In this document: piece after piece, positions 26,385-34,626 of the stretch
Numbering within the stretch: position 1 is the first letter of the stretch
Layout of the letters: the number at the start of each line of letters is the position of its first letter
Origin: Allobosea lupini
GTDB taxonomy: Bacteria > Pseudomonadota > Alphaproteobacteria > Rhizobiales > Beijerinckiaceae
Length of the DNA stretch: 53,106 nucleotides
Reading direction: 5' to 3'
NCBI RefSeq assembly: GCF_900109525.1
Contig: NZ_FOAN01000018.1
Span: 1 to 53,106 of the forward strand
Translations under genes and position numbers: made by a program
The notes under the pieces: model-generated
Told to the model about the DNA's origin: nothing
Database searches by the model: none
What the model saw: the letters and a program-made list of their open reading frames with translations, nothing else

Positions 26385-28694
26385 TCAAGAGAGATAGCCC
26401 GCCGCCTTCAACGTCGAGAACACCTTTGGTGGGGTCGCCGGCATGTCGATCGCCTTGATGCCGGCAGCGCGGTTCAGCGCATCGACCATGGCGTTCATCA
26501 CCGCCGGGCAGGCACCGATCGCCCCGGCCTCGCCTGCGCCCTTCACGCCGAGGGCGTTGGTGACACAGGGCACATTGCGCGTCTCGAAATGGAAGTTCGG
26601 GATGTCGATCGCGCGCGGCAGGGCGTAGTCCATGAAGGTCGCGGTCAGCATCTGGCCGGACGAATCGAAGCGGATCTCCTCCATCAGCGCCTGGCCGATG
26701 CCCTGGGCCGCACCGCCATGGACCTGCCCCTGCAGCATGATCGGGTTCAGCGTCACGCCGAAATCGTCGACCACGACATAGTTCTGGATTTCGGTGCCGC
26801 CGGTCGCCGGGTCGACCTCCAGCTCGACGACATGCGTGCCGTTCGGATAGGTCGCCTCCGGCGGCGTCCAGCTCTGATGCACGCTGAGCTGCTCGGCCTT
26901 GGCGCCGGGCAGGTTGGCGATCGCCTTGAGATCGAGCGCCTTGTCGGTGCCGACGATTCGCACGGCCCCGTCGACGATCTCGAGATCGCCCGGGGCGGCC
27001 TCGAGCGCCTCCGAGGCGAGGCTCTTGAGATTGTCCGCGAGGATGCCGGTCGCCGCATTCAGCGCCGCGCCGCCCACCGGGATCGAGCGCGAGCCGCCGG
27101 TGCCCGAGCCGGTCGCGATCCGGTCGGTGTCGCCCTGCACGACCTTGATGCGGTCGAGCGGGATGTCGAGATGCTGGGCGACGAGCTGCGAATAGGCGGT
27201 CTCGTGGCCCTGCCCGTTCGACTGGGTGCCGATCAGCACGGTGACGGTGCCGTCCTTCTCCAGGATCACGGTCGAGCTCTCCGGCCCGCCGCCGCCGCAG
27301 GCCTCGATATAGCAGGCTAGGCCGATGCCGCGGAGCTTGCCGGCCTTCTGCGAGCTCTTCAGGCGGCTCTTGAAGCCCTTCCAGTCCGCCACCTCCATGG
27401 CGCGGCGCATATGGCCCTCGAACTCGCCGGAATCGTAGACCGGCCCGGTCTGCGTCTTGTGCGGCATCTCGGCCGGCTTGACGAAGTTGAGCGCCCGCAC
27501 CGCATCGGGGCTCTTGCCGGTCTCGCGCGCGATCGCATCGACCAGGCGCTCGATCAGATAGGCCGCCTCGGGCCGCCCGGCACCGCGATAGGCGTCGACC
27601 GGCGTCGTATGGGTGAAGACGCCGCGGAAGCGGACATGCACCGCCGGGATATTGTAGCAGCCCGGCGTCATCGTCGTGCCGACCCAGGGGATGAAGGGCC
27701 CATACTGCGAGAGATAGGCGCCCATGTCGGCGGCGAGATCGACCTTGAGGCCGATGAACTTGCCGCGCTTGTCGAGCGCCATCGTCGCGGTGGTGAGATT
27801 GGCGCGGCCGTGGGTGTCTGCGAGGAAGTGCTCGGTACGGTCCGCGACCCAGCGCACCGGCCGCTTCAGCTTCTCGGCCGCGACCATGGTCAGCGGGTAT
27901 TCGCGGTACATGAAGATCTTGGTGCCGAAGCCGCCGCCGACATCGGGGGTGATCACCCGGATGCGGGAGGGATCGACCTTGAGGATGTAGTTGGCGAGGA
28001 TGTCGCGCGTGCCGTGGCTGCCCTGGCTGCCATGCGTCAGGGTCCAGCGCTTGGTCGCCTTGTCGTATTCGGCGATGCAGGCGCGCGTCTCCATGTAGTT
28101 GGAGGCGAGGCGGTTGTTGACGATGGTGATCGAGATCGTCCGGTCGGCCTTGGCGAAGGCCTTCTCCGTCCGCTCGCGATTGCCCTGCTCCGCCTCGAAG
28201 GCGACATTGCCGTCGCGATCTGACCAGACCTGCGGCGCTCCGCTCTCGAGCGCCTCGGCGATGCCCGTGATCGACGGCAGCGTCTCGAACTCGATCTCGA
28301 TCGCCTCGGCGGCGTCGCGCGCCTGGTCGAGCGTCTCGGCGACGATGAAGGCGATGGCCTCGCCGACATGGCGCACCGTGTCGGTCGGCAGCACCGGCAC
28401 CGAATTCGGCTTCACGTTCTTGCCGGAGATGTCCTTGATGAGCCCCTTGCAGGGGATGTCACCGAGATGCGCGACGTCCTCGCCGGTCAGGATCAGCTTG
28501 ACGCCCTTGCGCTTCAGCGCCGCCTGCTTGTCGACGATCTTGAACTTGGCATGCGCGTGCGGCGAGCGCAGCACATAGGCGTGCAGAGCGCCCTCGACCG
28601 CGGTGTCGTCGGTATAGCGGCCGGTGCCGGTTGTCAGGCGCTGATCCTCGACCCGCCGCACCGGCTGGCCCATCCCGAACTTCATCGGACGCAT
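26385..28694 (-). CDS. Xanthine dehydrogenase-family molybdopterin-binding (CoxL-like) subunit
   Basis: 769-residue large subunit of a molybdenum hydroxylase. The N-terminal aldehyde-oxidase a/b hammerhead region (GRYTDD...LRSPHAHAKF) is followed by cofactor motif DVGGGFGTK (about 251-259) and AYRGAGR (368-374). AYRGAGR is the form-II signature; true CO dehydrogenases carry AYRCSFR/AYxCSFR, so CO is probably not the substrate. The catalytic Glu is in GAGEAGAIG near the end. ATG 28694 has GAAGGA upstream and is preferred to the TTG at 28700. The FAD and 2Fe-2S subunits usually encoded alongside are absent here. Confidence 0.92.
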   Translation of the reverse strand: MRPMKFGMGQPVRRVEDQRLTTGTGRYTDDTAVEGALHAYVLRSPHAHAKFKIVDKQAALKRKGVKLILTGEDVAHLGDIPCKGLIKDISGKNVKPNSVPVLPTDTVRHVGEAIAFIVAETLDQARDAAEAIEIEFETLPSITGIAEALESGAPQVWSDRDGNVAFEAEQGNRERTEKAFAKADRTISITIVNNRLASNYMETRACIAEYDKATKRWTLTHGSQGSHGTRDILANYILKVDPSRIRVITPDVGGGFGTKIFMYREYPLTMVAAEKLKRPVRWVADRTEHFLADTHGRANLTTATMALDKRGKFIGLKVDLAADMGAYLSQYGPFIPWVGTTMTPGCYNIPAVHVRFRGVFTHTTPVDAYRGAGRPEAAYLIERLVDAIARETGKSPDAVRALNFVKPAEMPHKTQTGPVYDSGEFEGHMRRAMEVADWKGFKSRLKSSQKAGKLRGIGLACYIEACGGGGPESSTVILEKDGTVTVLIGTQSNGQGHETAYSQLVAQHLDIPLDRIKVVQGDTDRIATGSGTGGSRSIPVGGAALNAATGILADNLKSLASEALEAAPGDLEIVDGAVRIVGTDKALDLKAIANLPGAKAEQLSVHQSWTPPEATYPNGTHVVELEVDPATGGTEIQNYVVVDDFGVTLNPIMLQGQVHGGAAQGIGQALMEEIRFDSSGQMLTATFMDYALPRAIDIPNFHFETRNVPCVTNALGVKGAGEAGAIGACPAVMNAMVDALNRAAGIKAIDMPATPPKVFSTLKAAGYLS

Positions 28695-28813
28695 CGGCAA
28701 ACTTCCTTCGGATCACTCGAATGAGAAAGACTGGCGCAGGATAGCCGCGCCGTCACCCCAGTCCATATAGGGGGGCCGGGATGCGCCGGGCGCAAGCAGG
28801 CGGGACTTGAAAC

Positions 28814-29767
28814 TCAGCGGATCATGCGCGCGGCGCTGTCTGCCATGCTCACCATCATGTTGTAGCTGGAGACGATCCGGTTGGCGTCGCCCGCCGCGCC
28901 CTTGCGGACGTCGCCCTTCGACTTGCCGAGCTTCTCGCGGAAATCGCGCAGGTTGCCGAGCCAGGAGCTGGCCGAGGAATCGATCATCGGCACGCCGGAC
29001 GCATTCTTGTCCTTGAACGCGTCCATCTCCTTGATCGCGCCGGAATAGCCGGCGAGCGCCGTATCGAAGGCCGCCAGGTCGACGATCGGCTTCTCGTTGC
29101 TCGGCATCACGTCCATGACGGCACGGGCATTGATCATGATGTTGCGCAGCTGCCAGCGGGCCTGCCGGCCCTCGCTCGCCTCGATCGCGGCGAGTTCGCG
29201 CGCGTCGATGCCCTTCTTGTAGCCGTTGAGCTGATTGCCGAACACGGTCCGCTCGCGCAGGAAAGCCTCCGCCGCCGGCACCATCTTGGCATGCAGCTCG
29301 CGGCCCTCGGCGACATTGTCGCCGCGATAGTCCTTGCGCTCGTAATAGCGCTCGGCCCGGGTGATCAGCGGCGCCAGCTCCTGATAGGCGGCGATATAGC
29401 GCTTCACGGCGGCGTCTAGCTCCGGCTGCGCCGGCGGCTGGCCGGCGGCCGCCTCGGCCTTGGCGATCTCGTCCTTGACGTCATAGAGGCTGTAGAGCCC
29501 GTAATCGATGTAGCGCTCCTTGCCGGTCGGGCCCTTCTTCAAGTCGACCCAGCTCTTGTAGCGATCCCAGGATTCGATCGCCCGGATCGTCCGGTTGGAA
29601 AGCGAGGTATAGGCATTCGACTTGGCGATCGCCGCCTGCAGCTCCGGATCCTGCGCCGGCTTCTTCGCTGCTGTCTGCGGGGCGGCCTGCGAAAAGGCGG
29701 GCGGCGCTGCGGACACGGAGCAAAGCAGGGCTGCCAGGGAGAGGCTCAGCAGGCGGGAGGCCTTCAT
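28814..29767 (-). CDS. DUF3829-family secreted protein
   Basis: 317-residue protein with a signal peptide (MKASRLLSLSLAALLCSVSA, cut near AFSQA). The mature helical domain (about 40-310) resembles DUF3829/YiiG: YTSLSNRTIRAIESWDRYKS, YYERKDYRGDNVAEG and the RNIMINARAVMDVM stretch. The function is unknown; E. coli YiiG is a lipoprotein, whereas this one lacks a lipobox cysteine at the cleavage site. ATG 29767 has AAAGGTG upstream. It is a single gene, separated from the rhodanese by a palindromic repeat. Confidence 0.8.
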   Translation of the reverse strand: MKASRLLSLSLAALLCSVSAAPPAFSQAAPQTAAKKPAQDPELQAAIAKSNAYTSLSNRTIRAIESWDRYKSWVDLKKGPTGKERYIDYGLYSLYDVKDEIAKAEAAAGQPPAQPELDAAVKRYIAAYQELAPLITRAERYYERKDYRGDNVAEGRELHAKMVPAAEAFLRERTVFGNQLNGYKKGIDARELAAIEASEGRQARWQLRNIMINARAVMDVMPSNEKPIVDLAAFDTALAGYSGAIKEMDAFKDKNASGVPMIDSSASSWLGNLRDFREKLGKSKGDVRKGAAGDANRIVSSYNMMVSMADSAARMIR

Positions 29768-29873
29768 AGGGCACCTTTGGTCGACCACGGCCGGATTTGA
29801 GGCCGCGCCACGTTATCGACGCTGGTGCCGCTGACCGCAACCGGAAGGCGATGCACCTCGTCGATACCTTCAA

Positions 29874-29911
29874 AGCCTTCATCCTGCCGAGCGCTCCTCA
29901 GGATGAGGGCT
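29874..29911. repeat. Short copy of palindromic repeat family A
   Basis: AGCCTTCATCCTG (29874-29886) pairs with CAGGATGAGGGCT (29899-29911) with one mismatch. These are the terminal arms of the long repeats at 45791-45913 and 52393-52508, here brought together without the inner arms. It lies in the gap between the rhodanese stop and the DUF3829 start. Confidence 0.8.
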
Positions 29912-29920
29912 CAGGGGATG

Positions 29921-30235
29921 TCAGCGCTCTACGGGTTCTCCCCGCATCGCCCAATCCTTGAAGCCGCCGATATAGTGGCTGTCGATGTCGAGTCCGGCCG
30001 CCTGCGCGAATTCCAGCGCCCGCAGCGAGCGCACCCCGGCGGCGCAGGAGAGCACGACGCGCTTGCCCGGCTCGTTCGGCAGGTCGGCAGGATCGAATTG
30101 CGACAGCGGCCGCGACACCGAGCCCGGAATGCGGCCGGCGGCGAACTCATGCGGCTCGCGCACGTCGACGATGAGGATCGAGCCATCGGCCAGGCCCGCC
30201 TTGACGGCATCGATGTCGAGGTCGTGTACGATCAT
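29921..30235 (-). CDS. Single-domain rhodanese-like sulfurtransferase
   Basis: 104-residue rhodanese domain. The catalytic Cys64 lies in the loop CAAGVRS, six residues long as in sulfur-specific (GlpE/PspE-type) rhodaneses. The CH2A-like segment is LIVDVREPHEFAAGRIPGS. There is no signal peptide, so it should be cytoplasmic. It begins 18 bases after the TRAP large permease and ends the operon. This suggests that the imported substrate could be sulfur-containing, which is inference. Confidence 0.9.
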   Translation of the reverse strand: MIVHDLDIDAVKAGLADGSILIVDVREPHEFAAGRIPGSVSRPLSQFDPADLPNEPGKRVVLSCAAGVRSLRALEFAQAAGLDIDSHYIGGFKDWAMRGEPVER

Positions 30236-30253
30236 GCTGCTGCTCGCGGTCGC

Positions 30254-31573
30254 TCAGTTCAGGAGCTTCACCAGATAGAGGCTGAGCGCCGGAAATGCCA
30301 CGCAGATGCCGAGCCTGATCACGTCGGCTGCGACGAAGGGCAGCACGCCGCGATAGATCCGCGTCACCGGCACGTCGCGCGCCAGCGAGGCGACGACGAA
30401 GACGTTGAGACCGATCGGCGGGCAGGTCATGCCGATGCCGACCACGATCAGCACGAGGATGCCGAACCAGATCGCGATGTCGTCGGTCGGCATGCCGAAA
30501 TCGAGCGCCGTCACGATCGGGAAGAACACCGGCAGCGTCAGCAGGATCATGGCGAGCTCGTCCATCACGCCGCCGAGCACGATGTAGAACAGCAGGAGGC
30601 CGACCAGCACGGTATAGGGCGCCCAGCCCGACGCCACGATCATCTCGGCCGCCGCCGTCGGCACCTGCGTCAGCGCCAGGAAGGCGTTGAACACCTCGGC
30701 GCCGAGGAGGATGGCGAAGATCATCGCCGAGGTCTCGGCCGTCTGCAGGATCGCCTGCTTGACGCCGTCGAAGCCGAGCGTGCGCCGGAACAGGCCTATC
30801 GCCAGCATGATGAAGGCGCCGACCGACGCTCCCTCCGTCGGCGTGAAGACGCCGCCATAGATGCCGCCGACCACGATCACCGCGACCGCCAGCGCCGGGA
30901 TGACGCCGAGCAGCAGCGGCCAGCGCTCGCGCCAGGGCGTGCGCTCATGGGCGGGTGCGAGCGTGCCGTCGACGCGCGACATGATCCAGATGGTGATGCA
31001 ATAGAACGTCGCCGCCATCAGCCCGGGGATCAGCGCCGCCTGGAACAGCTTGGCGATGTTCTGCTCGGTCGAGATCGCATAGACGACGAGGATGACAGAG
31101 GGCGGGATCAGGATGCCGAGGGTGCCGCCGACCGCGGTGACGCCGCAGGCGAAGCCGGGATCGTAGCGATAGCTGCGCAATTGCGGCAGCGCAGCGCGGG
31201 CGAAGGTCGCGGTGGTCGCGACCGAGGAGCCGCAGATCGCGCCGAAGCCGGTGCAGGCCCCGATCATCGCCATGCCGAGGCCGCCGCGGCGATGGCCGAC
31301 GAAGGCGGAAGCCGCCTTGAAGAGGTCGCCCGCCAGCCCGGAACGCTCGGCGAAGGCGCCCATCAACACGAAGAGCGGGATCACCGAGAGCGTGTAATTG
31401 GCGAAGATCTGATACGGCGTGGTGCGGATGTAGTTGAGGAAGGGCTCGAGCCCGTTGAGCTGGATATAGCCGGCGCTGCCGACGACCAGCATGGCGAGGC
31501 CGATCGGCAGGCGCAGCGCCATCAGCGCCAGCATGACGGCAAAGCCAGTGATCGCAAGAGATGCGCCGCTCAT
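30254..31573 (-). CDS. dctM: TRAP transporter large permease (DctM)
   Basis: 439-residue DctM-type permease with about 12-13 helices, the channel-forming subunit of a TRAP uptake system that uses the Na+ or H+ gradient. Diagnostic stretches are FVLMGAFAERSGLAGDLFKA, VGGTLGILIPPSVILVVYAI and MTCPPIGLNVFVVASLA. The ATG overlaps the dctQ stop by 4 bases (ATGA). The substrate is probably an organic anion but cannot be specified. Confidence 0.93.
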   Translation of the reverse strand: MSGASLAITGFAVMLALMALRLPIGLAMLVVGSAGYIQLNGLEPFLNYIRTTPYQIFANYTLSVIPLFVLMGAFAERSGLAGDLFKAASAFVGHRRGGLGMAMIGACTGFGAICGSSVATTATFARAALPQLRSYRYDPGFACGVTAVGGTLGILIPPSVILVVYAISTEQNIAKLFQAALIPGLMAATFYCITIWIMSRVDGTLAPAHERTPWRERWPLLLGVIPALAVAVIVVGGIYGGVFTPTEGASVGAFIMLAIGLFRRTLGFDGVKQAILQTAETSAMIFAILLGAEVFNAFLALTQVPTAAAEMIVASGWAPYTVLVGLLLFYIVLGGVMDELAMILLTLPVFFPIVTALDFGMPTDDIAIWFGILVLIVVGIGMTCPPIGLNVFVVASLARDVPVTRIYRGVLPFVAADVIRLGICVAFPALSLYLVKLLN

Positions 31574-32076
31574 CGGGGCTGCCTCATGAGGCGGCTGGCG
31601 CTGACGAAGGCGGCGAGCGCCACGAAGCCGGCGAGCACCGCGCAGAGCGCGATCGGCAGATAGGCCGGCAGCTGCAGCACCATGGTGTTCTCGCCGCTGG
31701 CGAGCGCCGAGCGCGCGCCGACGCCGAGCCGCCAGGCGATCAGCGCCATGGCGAGGCCGTAGACCACGTCCCAGAGCGCATCGATGCCGTCGCGCCAGCG
31801 CTGCGGCAGCTTCAGGGTGAAAGTGTCGACGAAGATGTTGCCGCGCTTCAATTGGCAGAGCGGCAGGAAGCAGAAGGCGGCGACCGCGGTCGCCATCTGC
31901 ACCAGCTCGAAATCGCCGGGCACGCCGGCGGCGCCGACCAGATCGCTGCGCAAGGTCACGCTGACCACGACCATGGTCGCGACCGCGATCAGCAGCGCAC
32001 CGCCGACGAGCGCAACCGTCTCCGCCACCGCGTCGATGCGCGATGGCGGCCGCTCTTCCCCTGCCCTGTCGGTCAT
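31570..32076 (-). CDS. dctQ: TRAP transporter small permease (DctQ)
   Basis: 168-residue four-helix small subunit of the TRAP system; it forms a complex with DctM. Features include VALVGGALLIAVATMVVVSV, the FELVQMATAVAAFCFLPLCQ segment and the conserved KRGNIFVDTFT turn. It begins 4 bases after dctP and overlaps dctM by 4 bases, so the three genes are translated as a block. Length and topology are normal. Confidence 0.9.
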   Translation of the reverse strand: MTDRAGEERPPSRIDAVAETVALVGGALLIAVATMVVVSVTLRSDLVGAAGVPGDFELVQMATAVAAFCFLPLCQLKRGNIFVDTFTLKLPQRWRDGIDALWDVVYGLAMALIAWRLGVGARSALASGENTMVLQLPAYLPIALCAVLAGFVALAAFVSASRLMRQPR

Positions 32077-32080
32077 CGCG

Positions 32081-33133
32081 TCAGGCGGCGTTCTGGTGCT
32101 TGGTCAGGGCGGCGCGAGCAGAGGCGAGCAGCTTCTCGCCGTCGAGGCCCTTGTCCTTGGCGGTCTTGAGCCAGCCCTCGATCACCGGCGCGGTCGCCTT
32201 CTGCCAGCGCTCGGCCTCGGCCTGCTCCAGCGTGACGATGCTGTTGCCGCGCTTCTTGACCATCTCGGACACGACGACAGCCTGCTCGTCCCAGACCTTG
32301 CCGGCCATCGCCGCTGCCGCAGCGCCGGAGTTCTTGTCGATGATCGCCTTGAGGTCGGGCGCCAGGCCTTCGTACTTGGCCTTGTTCATGGCGAGCACGA
32401 AAGTCGCGACATAGAAGGTCGGCGAGCCCGGGATCTCGGTATGGTTCTTGACCAGCTCCTGGACCTTGATCGACGGCACGACCTCCCAGGGCACGACGCA
32501 GCCGTCGATGACGCGCTGCGCCAGCGATTCCGGCACCTGCGGGATCGGCATGCCGATGGCGTTGGCGCCGAGCGCGCGCAGCGCCTCGCCGGCGAGCCGG
32601 GTCGGGAAGCGCAGCTTGAGGCCCTTCAGGTCCTCCATCGTCTTCACCGGCTTGTTGGCATGAATCAGCCCGTGATCATGCGCCCAGAAGCAGATCGGAT
32701 GGACGTCCTTGAACTCGTCCTTGAGGTGCTCCGCGGCATAGTCGGTCAGCGCCAGCGAGTTCACCAGCGCCCGCTTGTTCGGCACGAAGGGCAGTTCGAA
32801 CGCCTCGATGCCGGTGAAGCGGCCGGGCGTGTTGCCGGGCAGCGTCCAGACGATGTCGACGACGCCGTCGCGAGCCTGGTCGTAGAGCTGCGGCGGCGTG
32901 CCGCCGAGCTGCATCGACGGGAAGATGTCGATCTTGATCCGGCCGTTCGATTCGGCGCCGACCTTGTCGGCCCAGGGCTTCAGGAACTTGGAATGCCCGT
33001 TCGCCACCGGCGGCAGGAAGTGGTGCATGCGCAGCGTCACTTCCTGGGCATTGGCGCGCGTGGCGCGCAGCACGGCGGGCGCAGCAACGGCCGAGCCGGC
33101 GAGCGTCAGGAATTTGCGGCGGTCAAAAGTCAT
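32081..33133 (-). CDS. dctP: TRAP transporter substrate-binding protein (DctP)
   Basis: 350-residue periplasmic binding protein of the DctP type. The N-terminus DRRKFLTLAGSAVAAPAVL is a Tat-like signal with twin arginines, cut near RANAQ. The ligand-anchoring arginine is expected in LKGLKLRFPTRLAGEALRAL. ATG 33133 has GGGAGGG five bases upstream; the open frame to 33310 runs through the terminator hairpin and is rejected. First gene of dctP-dctQ-dctM-rhodanese. The Tat signal suggests the protein folds before export. Confidence 0.93.
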   Translation of the reverse strand: MTFDRRKFLTLAGSAVAAPAVLRATRANAQEVTLRMHHFLPPVANGHSKFLKPWADKVGAESNGRIKIDIFPSMQLGGTPPQLYDQARDGVVDIVWTLPGNTPGRFTGIEAFELPFVPNKRALVNSLALTDYAAEHLKDEFKDVHPICFWAHDHGLIHANKPVKTMEDLKGLKLRFPTRLAGEALRALGANAIGMPIPQVPESLAQRVIDGCVVPWEVVPSIKVQELVKNHTEIPGSPTFYVATFVLAMNKAKYEGLAPDLKAIIDKNSGAAAAAMAGKVWDEQAVVVSEMVKKRGNSIVTLEQAEAERWQKATAPVIEGWLKTAKDKGLDGEKLLASARAALTKHQNAA

Positions 33134-33256
33134 TACATCCCTCCCCTGGGAAAAATCGGTGGTTGCGGTCGCCCCTGCCGCGGGCTTTCGGCGGCCTCGC
33201 CGCCCGTCCCGTCTCGCGTCTTGCACTATTGAGGTGGAAACCGGCCTGAACGCAAG

Positions 33257-33285
33257 CCGGGAGGCCGTCGCTGACGGCCTCCCGG
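33257..33285. terminator. Strong hairpin between the LysM gene and dctP
   Basis: A perfect 13-bp stem (33257-33269 with 33273-33285) closes a 3-base loop. It lies 55 bases after the LysM stop codon and 123 bases before the dctP start on the same strand, so it should separate the two transcripts. A T-run on the minus strand is weak. Confidence 0.65.
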
Positions 33286-33339
33286 TCATAATAGTTTCAT
33301 CTGCAACCAATTGGCAAGCGGCGGAGACGCCGCGCCGGC

Positions 33340-33783
33340 TCAGGCGAGCGGCGGGATGCGCAGCACCCAGCCCGGCTGGATCAGGTCGGGATCCTTCACC
33401 GGCGGGGTGTTGGCCTTGACGATCTCGGTGTACTTGGCGCCCTTGCCCTTGCCGTAATGCTCCTCGGCGATCTTCCAGAGCGTATCGCCCTTCTTGACCG
33501 TGTAGAACACCGCGGCTGCCGCCTCCTTGTTGACGATCAGCTCCGATTCGACCGAGCCGACGCCGGCGGTGTTGCCGATCGCCAAGATGATCTTCTCGGC
33601 CTCCTCCGTGGTCATCGCCTTGCCGGAGACCTTCACCTTGTCGCCCGAGACGTCGATCTTGACGTCGGACGGCAGGCCATGGCCCGCCAGTTCCTTCTGC
33701 AACTGATCAGCCGTTGCCGCATTGGCCGAGCTCGACCCGAAGATCTTGGCGCCGGCTTCCTTGATGAAACTGAACAGACCCAT
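33340..33783 (-). CDS. BON and LysM domain protein (Kbp/YgaU-like)
   Basis: 147-residue protein with a BON domain (about 22-85; PSDVKIDVSGDKVKVSGKAM) and a C-terminal LysM domain (92-146; FYTVKKGDTLWKIAEEHYGK). The layout and the MGLFSFIKEAGAKIFG start match E. coli Kbp (YgaU), a cytoplasmic K+ sensor. There is no signal peptide, in line with that. GAGGAGAA precedes the ATG. It stands alone, divergent from the GlcG-like gene. Potassium binding here is family knowledge, not shown by the sequence. Confidence 0.9.
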   Translation of the reverse strand: MGLFSFIKEAGAKIFGSSSANAATADQLQKELAGHGLPSDVKIDVSGDKVKVSGKAMTTEEAEKIILAIGNTAGVGSVESELIVNKEAAAAVFYTVKKGDTLWKIAEEHYGKGKGAKYTEIVKANTPPVKDPDLIQPGWVLRIPPLA

Positions 33784-34066
33784 GGCGTATTCTCCTCATG
33801 CGCTGGCCGCCCCGCCAGGATTGGCCGAACGATCGGGCTTCGCGCAACGCGACAGCCTTGGAGCATGTTCTGGTCGCAAAAATGGCAATCACCTTGCGGA
33901 ACATATCCCGAGGCGGGCAACACATGAAGCCGACTCGGAACGACAACTGCAAGACGAAACCGTCACGAGACGAAGCCTGACGACTGCCCTTCCCTCGCGT
34001 CGCCGGCACTGGCAGAACGGTGCCAAGCCGGCAGGCTCCGTCATCGATATCCAGGAAAGGCCACCC

Positions 34067-34501
34067 ATGACCGCCCTCTCCCTCGACCAGGCCAGCGTGA
34101 TCGTCGACGGCGCCCTGAAATACGCCCGCGAGAACGGGCTGAAGCCGCTCGCCATCGCGGTGCTCGACGCCCGCGGCGCGCAGAAGTTCTTCCTGGCGCA
34201 GGACGGCACCAGCCTGAAGCGCGGCGAGATCGCGCTCGGCAAGGCCAATGGCGCGATCGCGCTCGGCGTCGGCCCGCGCACCCTCAACAAGATGGCGCTG
34301 GAGCGCCCGCACTTCATCAACGGCGTCGCCCTCTCGGTCGGCGGCCCGGTCGTCCCCGTGCCCGGCGGCGCGCTGATCCGCGATCCCGGCGGCAACCTCA
34401 TCGGCGTCGTCGGCATCTCCGGCGACACCTCGGACAATGACGAGGCGGCGGCGCTCGCCGGCATCGCCGCCGCTGGGCTCACCGCCGAAACCGGCGGCTG
34501 A
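34067..34501 (+). CDS. GlcG/HbpS-family protein
   Basis: 144-residue GlcG/HbpS (DUF336) protein. The fold is recognised by SLDQASVIVDGALKYARENG, AIAVLDARGAQKFFLAQDG and the glycine-rich SVGGPVVPVPGGALIRD. HbpS of Streptomyces binds haem and senses redox state; GlcG sits in glycolate operons. No signal peptide follows the chosen ATG 34067, which has GGAAAGG upstream. The upstream open frame to 33722 overlaps the divergent LysM gene and is rejected. The ferredoxin reductase follows 125 bases later on the same strand. Confidence 0.87.
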   Translation: MTALSLDQASVIVDGALKYARENGLKPLAIAVLDARGAQKFFLAQDGTSLKRGEIALGKANGAIALGVGPRTLNKMALERPHFINGVALSVGGPVVPVPGGALIRDPGGNLIGVVGISGDTSDNDEAAALAGIAAAGLTAETGG

Positions 34502-34626
34502 AAGCCCCATCCCGCATGCGATCGGGCCCGCCCGGCCTTGCGCGATGTCGCATTGCAAGGCCCGCGGATTTCCGGCAACGGGGGGCGACCGGCGGCCCTT
34601 GAAGCCGTCCTGAGGAACGAAGACCC

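Noticed and set aside
26385..28694. Aerobic CO dehydrogenase large subunit
   Set aside because: The active-site loop reads AYRGAGR and not the AYxCSFR of true CO dehydrogenases, and coxM and coxS are absent.
29825..31663. 612-codon plus-strand frame opposite the rhodanese and dctM
   Set aside because: His/Asp/Arg-rich shadow of the TRAP permease. The opposite strand carries well-defined, overlapping operon genes.
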